A DNA stretch of 64,000 nucleotides from Methylomonas sp. AM2-LC (GTDB taxonomy: Bacteria; Pseudomonadota; Gammaproteobacteria; Methylococcales; Methylomonadaceae). Of the stretch, positions 56,929-64,000 are shown piece after piece. The notes under the pieces were generated by a model, which saw nothing but the letters and a program-made list of their open reading frames with translations, was not told the origin of the DNA and did not search any database. Positions within the stretch are counted from its first letter, which is position 1, and each line of letters begins with the position of its first letter. The DNA lies in the NCBI RefSeq assembly GCF_039904985.1, contig NZ_CP157005.1, forward strand, positions 372,001-436,000, in the 5' to 3' direction. A program made the translations under genes and the position numbers.

Positions 56929-59900
56929 GAAAATTGTTTAAAGGCTTTTCGCTATCTCGATTATCAAACCAACTATATAAAGCAGGTAAAACTATCAGCG
57001 TCAACAGTGTTGAACTGATCAGTCCACCAATCACAACAATAGCCAGTGGCTTTTGCACTTCTGACCCTGGGCCTGTGGCGAATAAAAAGGGCACCAAACC
57101 TAATAAGGCAACTGTTGCGGTCATCATTACGGGTCTAAAACGCTGTTCGCACCCTTGGCGAATCGCCTGAGCCTGTGGAATACCCAGGGCACGTAAGTTA
57201 CGGATATAAGACACCAGCACCACGCCATTTAATACAGCAATTCCCCATAAAGCAATAAATCCCACCGATGCGGGTACTGACAAATAAACACCGGTAGCAA
57301 ACAAGCTAATGATGCCACCAATTGAAGCAAAGGGAAGAACCAAAATAATTAGCGCTGCAAAACGTACTGATTTAAACAACATAAACAGCAAAAAGAAAAT
57401 TGCGCCGATTGTCACGGGAATAATCAATTTCAAATGTCCTAAAGCCCTCTCCATATTTTGAAATTGTCCTCCCCATTTCAGATAATATCCAGAGGGTAAG
57501 TTTAGTTTTTTACTGACTTCCTGTTGAAGTTCGTAAACGAATCCCCCCAAATCGCGATCACGGACATTGATGCCGATGACAATACGTCGTTTACCCATTT
57601 CTCGGCTGATTTGAGCGGGGCCATCGTTCAAGCTAATTTGGGTAACATCCCCCAATGGTACTCTGGCACCATTGGGGGATGTCAGCATGATGGCATCAAT
57701 TGCTGCAATATTGTTGCGAAATGATTCATCCATTCGTACTGCTGCCGAAAAACGGCGTTCACCCTGATAGATTTCGGTTGCAATCTTACCTCCAATTGCC
57801 GTTTCAATAATGTCGTGAATATCCGAGGCGTTGAGACCATGACGAGCTATGGCATGACGATCAATATTGATATTAAGATATTGTTGACCGCTGAGTCGTT
57901 CGATACGAATATCACGTGCGCCAGTCACGTCATTGGCAATCGCGGCAATTTGTTCTGCAATTATTTTTAATTGTGCCATATCGTCACCAAATACTTTTAC
58001 CGCTACATCAGAGCGCACCCCGGTAACCATTTCATCCACTCGATCAGAAATGGGTTGTGCCATCACCACCTGTACACCGGGTAGATTGGTAGTCAGTTTT
58101 GTCTGTATGGCATCGGCTATAGTGTCTTGTGTCCAATTTTTCGGCCACTCAGACGGCGGATTTAGGGTTGCTATAGGGGTGGAGTCGTTCTGACCTTGCG
58201 GATCGGCAGGGCTTTCACCTCTGCCAATATTGGTGACCACCATTTTTACACCGGGAGTTTCCATGACCATCTGCATGGCTTGCATCTCAATTTTAATGCC
58301 CTCTTCCAGAGAAATATTGGGTACTCTGGTAATGCCAGGAACAATGGAACCTTCTTTCATTTCAGGAATGAATGAAGTACCCAATAGCGGTAGTAAGGCT
58401 AATGTGGCAAAAAATACAGTAATTGCTGCAATCACAACCTTATGTCGGTTAGCCATGGACCAATCCAAAACATTTAAATAAGGTTTCTTCATGACAGCAA
58501 TAAGCTTTGTATCGTGTTCGCCGTCATGTCCTTCGAGTAAATAGGAACACAGTACCGGGGACAAGGTAAGAGAAAGTAAAAGCGAAATCAGCAGAGCTAT
58601 GGCAATAGTATAGGCTAGCGGTGCAAACATTTTGCCTTCCATTCCCTGTAATGTCATGAGCGGTAAGAAAACCAGTACAATAATGCCAACGCCAAACAAA
58701 ACTGGCGTTGCTACTTCTTGAGCCGCAAACATTACCACTTGAACTCGGCTAGAGGTTCGGCCTTTACGTTCACTCAGCAAACGAAAAGCATTTTCAACCA
58801 CCACAACAGAACCATCTACCATCAAACCGATGGCAATCGCTAGGCCACCCAGTGACATTAAATTGGCAGAAATGCCAAACTGATTCATGATGATAAAGGT
58901 AACTAACGGTGTAACGATTAAAGTGCTAGCCACAATCAGACTGGAACGAATATCGCCCAGAAATAGAAACAATATAATGACTACAAGCCCTATTCCTTCT
59001 AATAGCACTTTAATGACAGTGTGTAGCGCGGCATCAACAAGATCGCCACGATCATAATAGGAAACAATTTTCAATCCGTTTGGTAACATGGCTTTTGTAT
59101 TAATTTCATCTACTCTTTCCCTGATTTGATTGACCACCTCTTTTGCGTTTTCTCCACGTAACATCATGACTATGCCGCCGACTGACTCTGTATAGCCATT
59201 TTTAATGACTGCGCCGGTACGCACTTCATGGCCGATGGTAACATCGGCCACATCCAAAATATGGATGGGAACACTACGCTCTTCTTTGAGTACTATATTG
59301 CCAATATCTTCAAGATTATTAATTAAACCAACGCCACGGATTAGATATTGTTCGGCAAAATGCGGTAGTACCCCTCCACCGCTATTTGCGTTATTTCGAG
59401 CCAAGGCGTTAAAAACCTCAGTTAAAGAAATCCGGTAATGGTTAAGCCGATCTGGATTGACTAATACTTGATATTGTTTGACATAACCACCCTGAGAGTT
59501 GATTTCTGCAACACCTGAAATTCCACGTAACAAGGGACGTACTATCCAATCTTGTATTTCTCTACGTTGTTGTAATTCTTCTAAGCTTAGCGCGCGCTGG
59601 CCGTCATCTTCCCTATCCAGCGTGTATTGATAAATTTCGCCCAAACCCGTAGACACGGGCCCTAGTACTGGATTTACATCATTAGGCATTTGCTGTTTAA
59701 TTTCGATCAGACGTTCCATGACTAGTTGTCTGGCGAAATAGACTTCAGTGTTATCGTTAAAAATCAGGGTAATTAAAGATAAGCCATTTTTATTGAGCGA
59801 ACGCATTTCTTCCAAACCAGGCAAGCCGGCCATTGCCACTTCCAAAGGTACAGTGACTAAGCGTTCAACTTCGTCGGGTGAGCGTCCGCCTGCTGCAGTG

Positions 59901-60049
59901 GCTATTTGCACTTGAATATTGGTGACATCAGGAAATGCATCAACTGATAATAGTTGCATGGCACGCAGACCAAGCACAGTTATAGCCACCGCCAGCACCA
60001 AAATAAGAATACGTTGCTGGAGAGCGTTCTTAATCAAATTGTCAATCAT
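56912..60049 (-). CDS. Heavy-metal efflux RND pump (CzcA/CusA family)
   Basis: A 1045-aa inner-membrane proton-driven exporter. It has the HME subfamily stretch GLMVDGSVVVVENAFR in the fourth membrane helix region, two large periplasmic loops and a duplicated structure with 12 helices. The metal cannot be read with confidence: the helix motif is intermediate between CusA and CzcA types. The last residues (FRNYSE) and stop lie in repeat B, so the native tail may have been replaced. It follows its adaptor by 3 bp. Confidence 0.93.
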   Translation of the reverse strand: MIDNLIKNALQQRILILVLAVAITVLGLRAMQLLSVDAFPDVTNIQVQIATAAGGRSPDEVERLVTVPLEVAMAGLPGLEEMRSLNKNGLSLITLIFNDNTEVYFARQLVMERLIEIKQQMPNDVNPVLGPVSTGLGEIYQYTLDREDDGQRALSLEELQQRREIQDWIVRPLLRGISGVAEINSQGGYVKQYQVLVNPDRLNHYRISLTEVFNALARNNANSGGGVLPHFAEQYLIRGVGLINNLEDIGNIVLKEERSVPIHILDVADVTIGHEVRTGAVIKNGYTESVGGIVMMLRGENAKEVVNQIRERVDEINTKAMLPNGLKIVSYYDRGDLVDAALHTVIKVLLEGIGLVVIILFLFLGDIRSSLIVASTLIVTPLVTFIIMNQFGISANLMSLGGLAIAIGLMVDGSVVVVENAFRLLSERKGRTSSRVQVVMFAAQEVATPVLFGVGIIVLVFLPLMTLQGMEGKMFAPLAYTIAIALLISLLLSLTLSPVLCSYLLEGHDGEHDTKLIAVMKKPYLNVLDWSMANRHKVVIAAITVFFATLALLPLLGTSFIPEMKEGSIVPGITRVPNISLEEGIKIEMQAMQMVMETPGVKMVVTNIGRGESPADPQGQNDSTPIATLNPPSEWPKNWTQDTIADAIQTKLTTNLPGVQVVMAQPISDRVDEMVTGVRSDVAVKVFGDDMAQLKIIAEQIAAIANDVTGARDIRIERLSGQQYLNINIDRHAIARHGLNASDIHDIIETAIGGKIATEIYQGERRFSAAVRMDESFRNNIAAIDAIMLTSPNGARVPLGDVTQISLNDGPAQISREMGKRRIVIGINVRDRDLGGFVYELQQEVSKKLNLPSGYYLKWGGQFQNMERALGHLKLIIPVTIGAIFFLLFMLFKSVRFAALIILVLPFASIGGIISLFATGVYLSVPASVGFIALWGIAVLNGVVLVSYIRNLRALGIPQAQAIRQGCEQRFRPVMMTATVALLGLVPFLFATGPGSEVQKPLAIVVIGGLISSTLLTLIVLPALYSWFDNRDSEKPLNNFRNYSE

Positions 60050-60052
60050 GAA

Positions 60053-61183
60053 TTATTCCAAAGTGCTACGTAGACGCTCATTATTAAGATGAAAAGCACC
60101 ATCAGTAACAATATGCACGCCACTTGGCAAACCTTCTAGTAAAACGCGTACTCCGTTTTCTTCGCGACCAAGTTTTACCGGACGCATTTCGAAGCGTGTT
60201 GTAGCCGTTTGCACAAAGATATAATCTTTATCATTATCTCGCACGACGGACTGACTAGGCACCACCAGCAATTGTGAGCCGTGTTTACTGATTTTTAATG
60301 TTGCTAACATTTGAGGTTTTAATAGTCGTTGTGGATTGGCAAGCTCCATTTGCACTGTGACTGTTCGTGTTTCTGGATTAACCAAATCGGCAACATAGAT
60401 CAATTTCCCCTTGATTTCCATGCCTGGAAGTGCGGGGATTTCTGCTTCTACCTGATCACCTTCATGCGCCCACTGTGCTTGTTGCTCGGGTACTTCGGCT
60501 ACTAGCCATAATTGAGAAAGATCGGCGACTGTATAAAGACTGTCAGAGGGTTGTACTACTTGTCCCAAAGTAATATGTCGCTCAATAACAATGCCTTTTA
60601 TACTGGATGTCACTGGCGAGTATGAGTGTATGGTTCGTTCTTTGGCTAAGTTTTTAAGATCTGATTCATTCATGCCCATGACGCGTAATTGATCTCGTGC
60701 AGCTTGTAAATCTACTTCTGCTTCATTCAAAATTGCTCGGCGGTCTTGTAGTTCGGATTCAGCAATTACGCCACTCTGCAATAAGCGTTCTGCACGTTGT
60801 ACCACTAATCGGCGCAGATTGGCTTGCGAGCTGGATTTTAGATAATCAGATTGAGCTTTACCTAACTCATTGCTATTCAATAGAGCTAAGTATTGGCCTT
60901 TCTCAACGGCTTGACCTAATTCCGCTTTGATTTCTGTCACACGCCCTGTTACGGAGGCGCCTATGCGAGCTACGCGTTTCTGATCTAGCTCTACTCGAGC
61001 AGATAGCTGTAAAGAGTCTGCAATGTTACGCGGTTTAATTTCCTCTATTTTTATCAATTTTAACAAAGCTGGATTAGCTTCGATACTTTGTAATGACTCT
61101 GCATGGACAATCGGTAGGCTAAAAAAGACAATGATGAGTAGTGTTGAAATCAGTATAAACGGCTGGTAACCGGCGTTTTGCAT
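60053..61183 (-). CDS. RND periplasmic adaptor (CzcB/CusB family)
   Basis: A 376-aa membrane-fusion protein. Signal sequence about 1-28 (ILISTLLIIVFFSLPIVHA). Barrel-sandwich halves surround a helical hairpin (NELGKAQSDYLKSSSQANLRR, about 110-170, broken here for length), then the beta-barrel and membrane-proximal domain. No His-rich N-terminal metal domain. First gene of the unit; the outer-membrane partner (CzcC/CusC) is absent from the window. Confidence 0.92.
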   Translation of the reverse strand: MQNAGYQPFILISTLLIIVFFSLPIVHAESLQSIEANPALLKLIKIEEIKPRNIADSLQLSARVELDQKRVARIGASVTGRVTEIKAELGQAVEKGQYLALLNSNELGKAQSDYLKSSSQANLRRLVVQRAERLLQSGVIAESELQDRRAILNEAEVDLQAARDQLRVMGMNESDLKNLAKERTIHSYSPVTSSIKGIVIERHITLGQVVQPSDSLYTVADLSQLWLVAEVPEQQAQWAHEGDQVEAEIPALPGMEIKGKLIYVADLVNPETRTVTVQMELANPQRLLKPQMLATLKISKHGSQLLVVPSQSVVRDNDKDYIFVQTATTRFEMRPVKLGREENGVRVLLEGLPSGVHIVTDGAFHLNNERLRSTLE

Positions 61184-61436
61184 TTTTATCCTTAAATATT
61201 AAAACCTATCTTAACGATTATCGCCATCCCCTGCTTGTAACCTACAAGGCGTTTAGTCTGACGTAATTCGTTTCAACGATTTTTTTGGGCGAACAGTAGT
61301 TAAACTAAGCTTATAGGCGTTTTGCAATTCGTGCAACCGTACTTTTTTAATGATTAACATTGAATGTTGATATAGCTTAATAGTGAGGGAGTCGTATCTT
61401 CACAAAAATCGTAAACGACAATATGGATTCTAAATT

Positions 61437-61452
61437 TGTCAGGTTTACGACA
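61437..61452 (+). promoter_or_regulatory. NifA upstream activator site for the Nif11 gene
   Basis: TGTCAGGTTTACGACA is an exact TGT-N10-ACA, centred about 125 bp before the expected start. Same spacing as at the nifV and SIR2-like promoters. Confidence 0.74.
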
Positions 61453-61543
61453 AAAAACCTAACAATTGCCGGGTAATTTTCTTTGGATTAAATTGTGCAT
61501 TTTTAAGTGTATGAAAAATAATAGTTTATTTTTAGATTAAATG

Positions 61544-61559
61544 TGGCAGCTATTTTGCT
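61544..61559 (+). promoter_or_regulatory. Sigma-54 promoter of the Nif11 gene
   Basis: TGGCAGCTATTTTGCT matches TGGCAC-N5-TTGCW at all but one or two positions, GG and GC 10 bp apart. Expected start near 61570; leader of about 37 bases to the ATG at 61607. Confidence 0.78.
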
Positions 61560-61606
61560 AAATGAACACAGTAATTATTTTATTCTGATTCATTACGGAG
61601 CATTCA

Positions 61607-61825
61607 ATGTCGATCAAGGTAATAAAAGCGTTTTCTGAACAAGCAAAAAGTGATGAGGCGCTGAAAGAAAAACTAAAAGCATGTTTAAAGATCAAAGAGT
61701 TAATTAGCCTGGGACGGGAGTATGATTTTGAGATAGATGAGGTTGAGCTGTATCCACCCAACGAACCCCAATTTACCGAAGATCAACTTTCAGAAAGATT
61801 AGCAAAAGCATTGCTTAGAGTTTAG
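61607..61825 (+). CDS. Nif11-family small protein
   Basis: A 72-aa acidic, helical protein. The N-terminal half follows the Nif11 pattern: IKAFSEQAKSDEALKEKLKAC, then an acid-rich YDFEIDEVEL. In cyanobacteria this domain often serves as the leader of RiPP precursors, but there is no double-glycine cleavage site, no cysteine-rich core and no modification or export gene beside it. GGAG is 6 bases before ATG 61607. Single-gene unit with its own NifA/sigma-54 promoter and a terminator, pointing to a role in nitrogen-fixing cells. Exact function unknown in the family. Confidence 0.85.
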   Translation: MSIKVIKAFSEQAKSDEALKEKLKACLKIKELISLGREYDFEIDEVELYPPNEPQFTEDQLSERLAKALLRV

Positions 61826-61842
61826 TCGTTTAACAAACGGGG

Positions 61843-61877
61843 GCTTTCCAGTTTTTGATTGCTGGGAAGCTCTTTTA
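61843..61877 (+). terminator. Terminator of the Nif11 gene
   Basis: GCTTTCCAG (61843-61851) pairs with CTGGGAAGC (61862-61870), one G-U pair, 10-base loop, then TCTTTT. About 18 bp past the stop. Confidence 0.75.
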
Positions 61878-62090
61878 GTTGTGCGAACGGGTCAACACGA
61901 TAACTAGTAATTGCCAACGCGACAGTATTATGGGCGCAGTTTCAGCGTATGGTCAGAAGCCAACCGTGTCGCAATCGCATACGTCTTAGCCTATTACGAC
62001 CTATACCAGTTTATCGCGTTAGTTTAAATTAGCTGAAGCTTATGGGTAATTAGCTTAATTTTAAGACAAGATTAAAAAACCGAACATTAT

Positions 62091-62399
62091 TCAGTCATTT
62101 TTCAGTAGTTCACTATCGGTTTTAACAATATTCCAGTCAGAGAATGGAAACGGTAGCCGTTCGGTACTGAAAGTCAAAAACAGCACAATATGGTAATGAT
62201 AGGTCGATAAACTGCGACCAAATTCCAGAATATGTGGATTAGTATTGCCAGTCAATAAAACTGATCCAGTCTGTAAGAAAACGACCAGCCACAATATTAA
62301 CTTGACCATGCTGTCGATGAGAGCGTAAATCAACATAAAGATAATACGTTTCCAGGTTTCAATCTTTTTTAGATTTTCGTTGATTTGTTCCTGTATCAT
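62091..62399 (-). CDS. DUF4389-type small membrane protein
   Basis: A 102-aa protein with two hydrophobic helices (IIFMLIYALIDSMVKLILWL, broken by a serine, then VLFLTFSTERLPFPF region). PFSDW near the end is a family mark. Stop codon of the DUF2333 gene lies one base upstream of its start, so the pair is co-transcribed. Function unknown. Confidence 0.82.
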   Translation of the reverse strand: MIQEQINENLKKIETWKRIIFMLIYALIDSMVKLILWLVVFLQTGSVLLTGNTNPHILEFGRSLSTYHYHIVLFLTFSTERLPFPFSDWNIVKTDSELLKND

Positions 62400-62400
62400 A

Positions 62401-63420
62401 TTAGCCTCTGTTCATTACATCCCGCAAGTCTAAAGCCGCAGCATTTGCACGGGCAATATAGTTAGCCATTGCCAAGGAATAGTTAGCAAACAAACCAAAT
62501 CCATCTCCATTTAATACCACTGGACTCAGAGTTGGTGTCAAGGCATTTTCCAATGCCTGTATCATGTTATCCAGAGTATTCATAGCACGTTTGTCTAATA
62601 AAATATCCGCAAAATCGTGCTTAATGGCTTTAAGAATGTGCAATAAAGCCCAACAGGAGCCACGTGCTTCGTAAAACACGTTATCAATTTCCATCCAGGG
62701 TGTTTGGCCTATGGTAGGCATATTAATATCCACCGGGTTTGATGGATCACCATGTGTCGCGCCAGAAAATTTATCGGTACTAGCTGCCAATCGTGTATTT
62801 AAACCCCCTAAGCGTTTAATGACAACTTCCGTGTATTGCCATAAATTGTCAGCACGTGAATGGAATTGTGCCGCTTTTGAAGTGGCAGACGGATTTTGCA
62901 GGCGTCCCATATAGGCATGCAGGGCCTCAATACCTTTAACATATTCGGATTCAGTGGAAGGTAATGCCCACGAGTTAGGTTCGTAATAGAAACTGGGCTC
63001 TGCTTTAGCCAGATCGGGATCTTCTGCTGATTGAGATTGATCGCGGGCAAAATGGTTACGTAAGGCTGTTGTACCATCACGTAGCATGACCAGTGCGCCG
63101 TATTCGAAACTCTGTATGTTATCGCAAAATAAACCAGGTGGTGCTACATCATTGGAGAGATAACCGCCAGGCTTAAACAGGATAACATCGGCTATATGGG
63201 CAAGAGTGCTTGCATAAACATAACCGATAGGCATTTGATCTGTGTGGGTTACATTCATGCGTTCAATGGCTTCGTCCTGAACGTTGAATTGCTCTGGTTC
63301 GCGGCTCCACCATTCTCCCAGCACTAGCAAAATAACGACAACAATGCCCACCAATGTTCCGGCCCCCCAGAGGATGCCCCTAGACTTTGTGTCTTCAAAT
63401 GCGTATGTGTTTTCTGACAT
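62401..63420 (-). CDS. DUF2333-family membrane-anchored protein
   Basis: A 339-aa protein: one N-terminal membrane helix (ILWGAGTLVGIVVVILLVLG, about 15-34), then a periplasmic part with GGYLSNDVAPPG, the DARDxFARDQS-like NHFARDQS, and YEPNSWALPSTESEY. These match the conserved gammaproteobacterial DUF2333. Co-transcribed with the DUF4389 gene. No assigned function. Confidence 0.85.
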   Translation of the reverse strand: MSENTYAFEDTKSRGILWGAGTLVGIVVVILLVLGEWWSREPEQFNVQDEAIERMNVTHTDQMPIGYVYASTLAHIADVILFKPGGYLSNDVAPPGLFCDNIQSFEYGALVMLRDGTTALRNHFARDQSQSAEDPDLAKAEPSFYYEPNSWALPSTESEYVKGIEALHAYMGRLQNPSATSKAAQFHSRADNLWQYTEVVIKRLGGLNTRLAASTDKFSGATHGDPSNPVDINMPTIGQTPWMEIDNVFYEARGSCWALLHILKAIKHDFADILLDKRAMNTLDNMIQALENALTPTLSPVVLNGDGFGLFANYSLAMANYIARANAAALDLRDVMNRG

Positions 63421-63502
63421 GTGTTACGTATCCAGATGTAAAAAAAAGGACAAATTGGCTGAATGTCGCCATGTTAGCACGGATTATTGGCTGAGTCCGC
63501 TT

Positions 63503-63775
63503 TCAGTGTAGTTGTCCGGTTGTTTTGTTTATTGCCAAATTGATAAATGCTGGTGGCATCTGCACAAAAAAGTGTTTGGTTTGTAAGCTATGCATCACTT
63601 TTTTAACATCTTCTCTGGCAAGTTTTCGCTGTAGAGTAAGCTGTAATTCCATTACGAAAACCAATCGTCCCAAACTGTTTAGTAGGGGGTCGGGAACCGC
63701 GGAGAAATCATCAAGCTTATCAAGATAAAGATATAGCTCGTCTTTTTTTTGGCTTTTGTAGATAAAACATTGCAT
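63503..63775 (-). CDS. ycgL: YcgL domain protein
   Basis: A 90-aa protein of the YcgL (DUF709) family: CFIYKSQKKDELYLYL at the N-terminus, PDPLLNSLGRLVFVMEL and LAREDVKKVMHSL. Small conserved gammaproteobacterial protein, possibly linked to septation or RNA metabolism in other species; no function shown here. Confidence 0.9.
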   Translation of the reverse strand: MQCFIYKSQKKDELYLYLDKLDDFSAVPDPLLNSLGRLVFVMELQLTLQRKLAREDVKKVMHSLQTKHFFVQMPPAFINLAINKTTGQLH

Positions 63776-63864
63776 GATTACAAACCTTTGTTTGAGATTT
63801 CTGACAATTTTAACGTTTTTTGTTTAAAATTTTCAGATGAGTTTCCAGCCATTATATGTTCAGC

Positions 63865-64000
63865 ATGAAAAAAACCTCTTTAGATACTAATTTTTTTAAA
63901 ACGGCTTGTTTATTTGAGGGGGCTTTGATTGTTGTAGCCATCGTGTTGGGTTGGTTAACAAATACCGATCCATTTGCCAATCTTCACTTTTCTGAAGCGG
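63865..64000 (+). CDS. Start of a membrane protein (cut off by the window)
   Basis: Plus-strand frame from ATG 63865 (or in-frame ATG 63856) to the window edge: MKKTSLDTNFFKTACLFEG, then a membrane helix ALIVVAIVLGWL and NTDPFANLHFSEA. The start resembles some CPBP-family membrane proteases, but the catalytic part is outside the window, so the family is unproven. Confidence 0.55.
   Translation, partial: MKKTSLDTNFFKTACLFEGALIVVAIVLGWLTNTDPFANLHFSEA

Larger units (their letters stand above)
61184..61606. other. Divergent region RND adaptor / Nif11 gene
   Basis: About 420 bp. The right half carries the NifA site and sigma-54 promoter of the Nif11 gene; the left half must hold the minus-strand RND promoter. 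A near-inverted pair around TCGTAAACGAC (61409-61419) and GTTTACGAC (61443-61451) overlaps the NifA site and could be a further operator. Confidence 0.6.

Noticed and set aside
61607..61825. Nif11 gene as a RiPP precursor
   Set aside because: No Gly-Gly-type cleavage motif, no Cys/Ser/Thr-rich core and no LanM, radical SAM, YcaO or peptidase-transporter gene in the vicinity.

Overview
The window comes from the chromosome of a nitrogen-fixing gammaproteobacterial (type I) methanotroph, order Methylococcales. The order-level call rests on a 3-hexulose-6-phosphate synthase followed by transketolase (ribulose monophosphate pathway of formaldehyde assimilation), an accessory nif cluster ordered like the one recalled for Azotobacter vinelandii, and typical gammaproteobacterial core blocks (mnmG-rsmG-parA-parB-atp, glmU-glmS, pilBCD-coaE-zapD-yacG, pdxA-rsmA). 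Genus cannot be fixed from sequence reading alone. No tRNA, rRNA, CRISPR array, integrase or intact insertion sequence was seen.

Layout. 1-1.9 kb: transketolase (cut by the window edge) and hexulose phosphate synthase, minus strand. 2.1-3.2 kb: a stand-alone SIR2-like gene with its own NifA site, sigma-54 promoter and terminator-like palindrome. 3.3-11.1 kb: a long minus-strand nif unit, nifV - 54-aa protein - cysE - TPR-like protein - 40-aa membrane protein - nifW - nifZ - nifM - clpX - glutaredoxin/BolA fusion - nifF - rseC-like, headed by a NifA site and sigma-54 promoter. 11.3-18.6 kb: an M48 peptidase, a possible restriction-modification remnant, a two-gene AAA ATPase/DUF4276 cassette (candidate defence system), a Lon-like protease, ribA and a small DUF7230-type gene. 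18.6-34 kb: mnmG-rsmG-parAB, the nine-gene ATP synthase operon, glmU-glmS and a short MetF-like gene. 34-40 kb: an OprB-like porin, trpC, a glycosyltransferase, argJ and a Nudix/ThiE-like fusion. 40-54 kb (minus strand): yacG-zapD-coaE-pilD-pilC-pilB, rsmA, pdxA, a 714-aa zinc-ribbon/membrane protein, sixA, DUF190 plus an enlarged CrcB, rsgA and an Ste24-type protease. 54-57 kb: orn, serS and a possible 24-aa membrane peptide. 57-61 kb: a heavy-metal RND pump and its adaptor. 61.4-61.9 kb: a Nif11-family gene with NifA site, sigma-54 promoter and terminator. 62-64 kb: DUF4389, DUF2333, ycgL and the start of a membrane protein.

How it works together. The nif genes here make homocitrate (NifV), supply cysteine (CysE), help mature and protect nitrogenase (NifW, NifZ, NifM), handle Fe-S clusters and protein turnover (Grx-BolA, ClpX) and deliver electrons (NifF). 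Structural nifHDK and the nifUS assembly genes are not in the window. The main regulatory observation is that three separate promoters, spread over about 59 kb, carry the same layout: a TGT-N10-ACA element about 110-135 bp before the expected start site and a GG-N10-GC core. One drives nifV; the other two each drive a single small transcription unit not usually listed among nif genes: a SIR2-like protein lacking the usual catalytic histidine, and a Nif11 protein with no RiPP machinery beside it. Two unrecognised small proteins are also embedded in the nif unit.

A dispersed element about 140-150 bp long, with GTAACTATT-type inverted ends, occurs at 37.64-37.79 kb and 56.79-56.93 kb; the second copy supplies the last codons of the RND pump gene.
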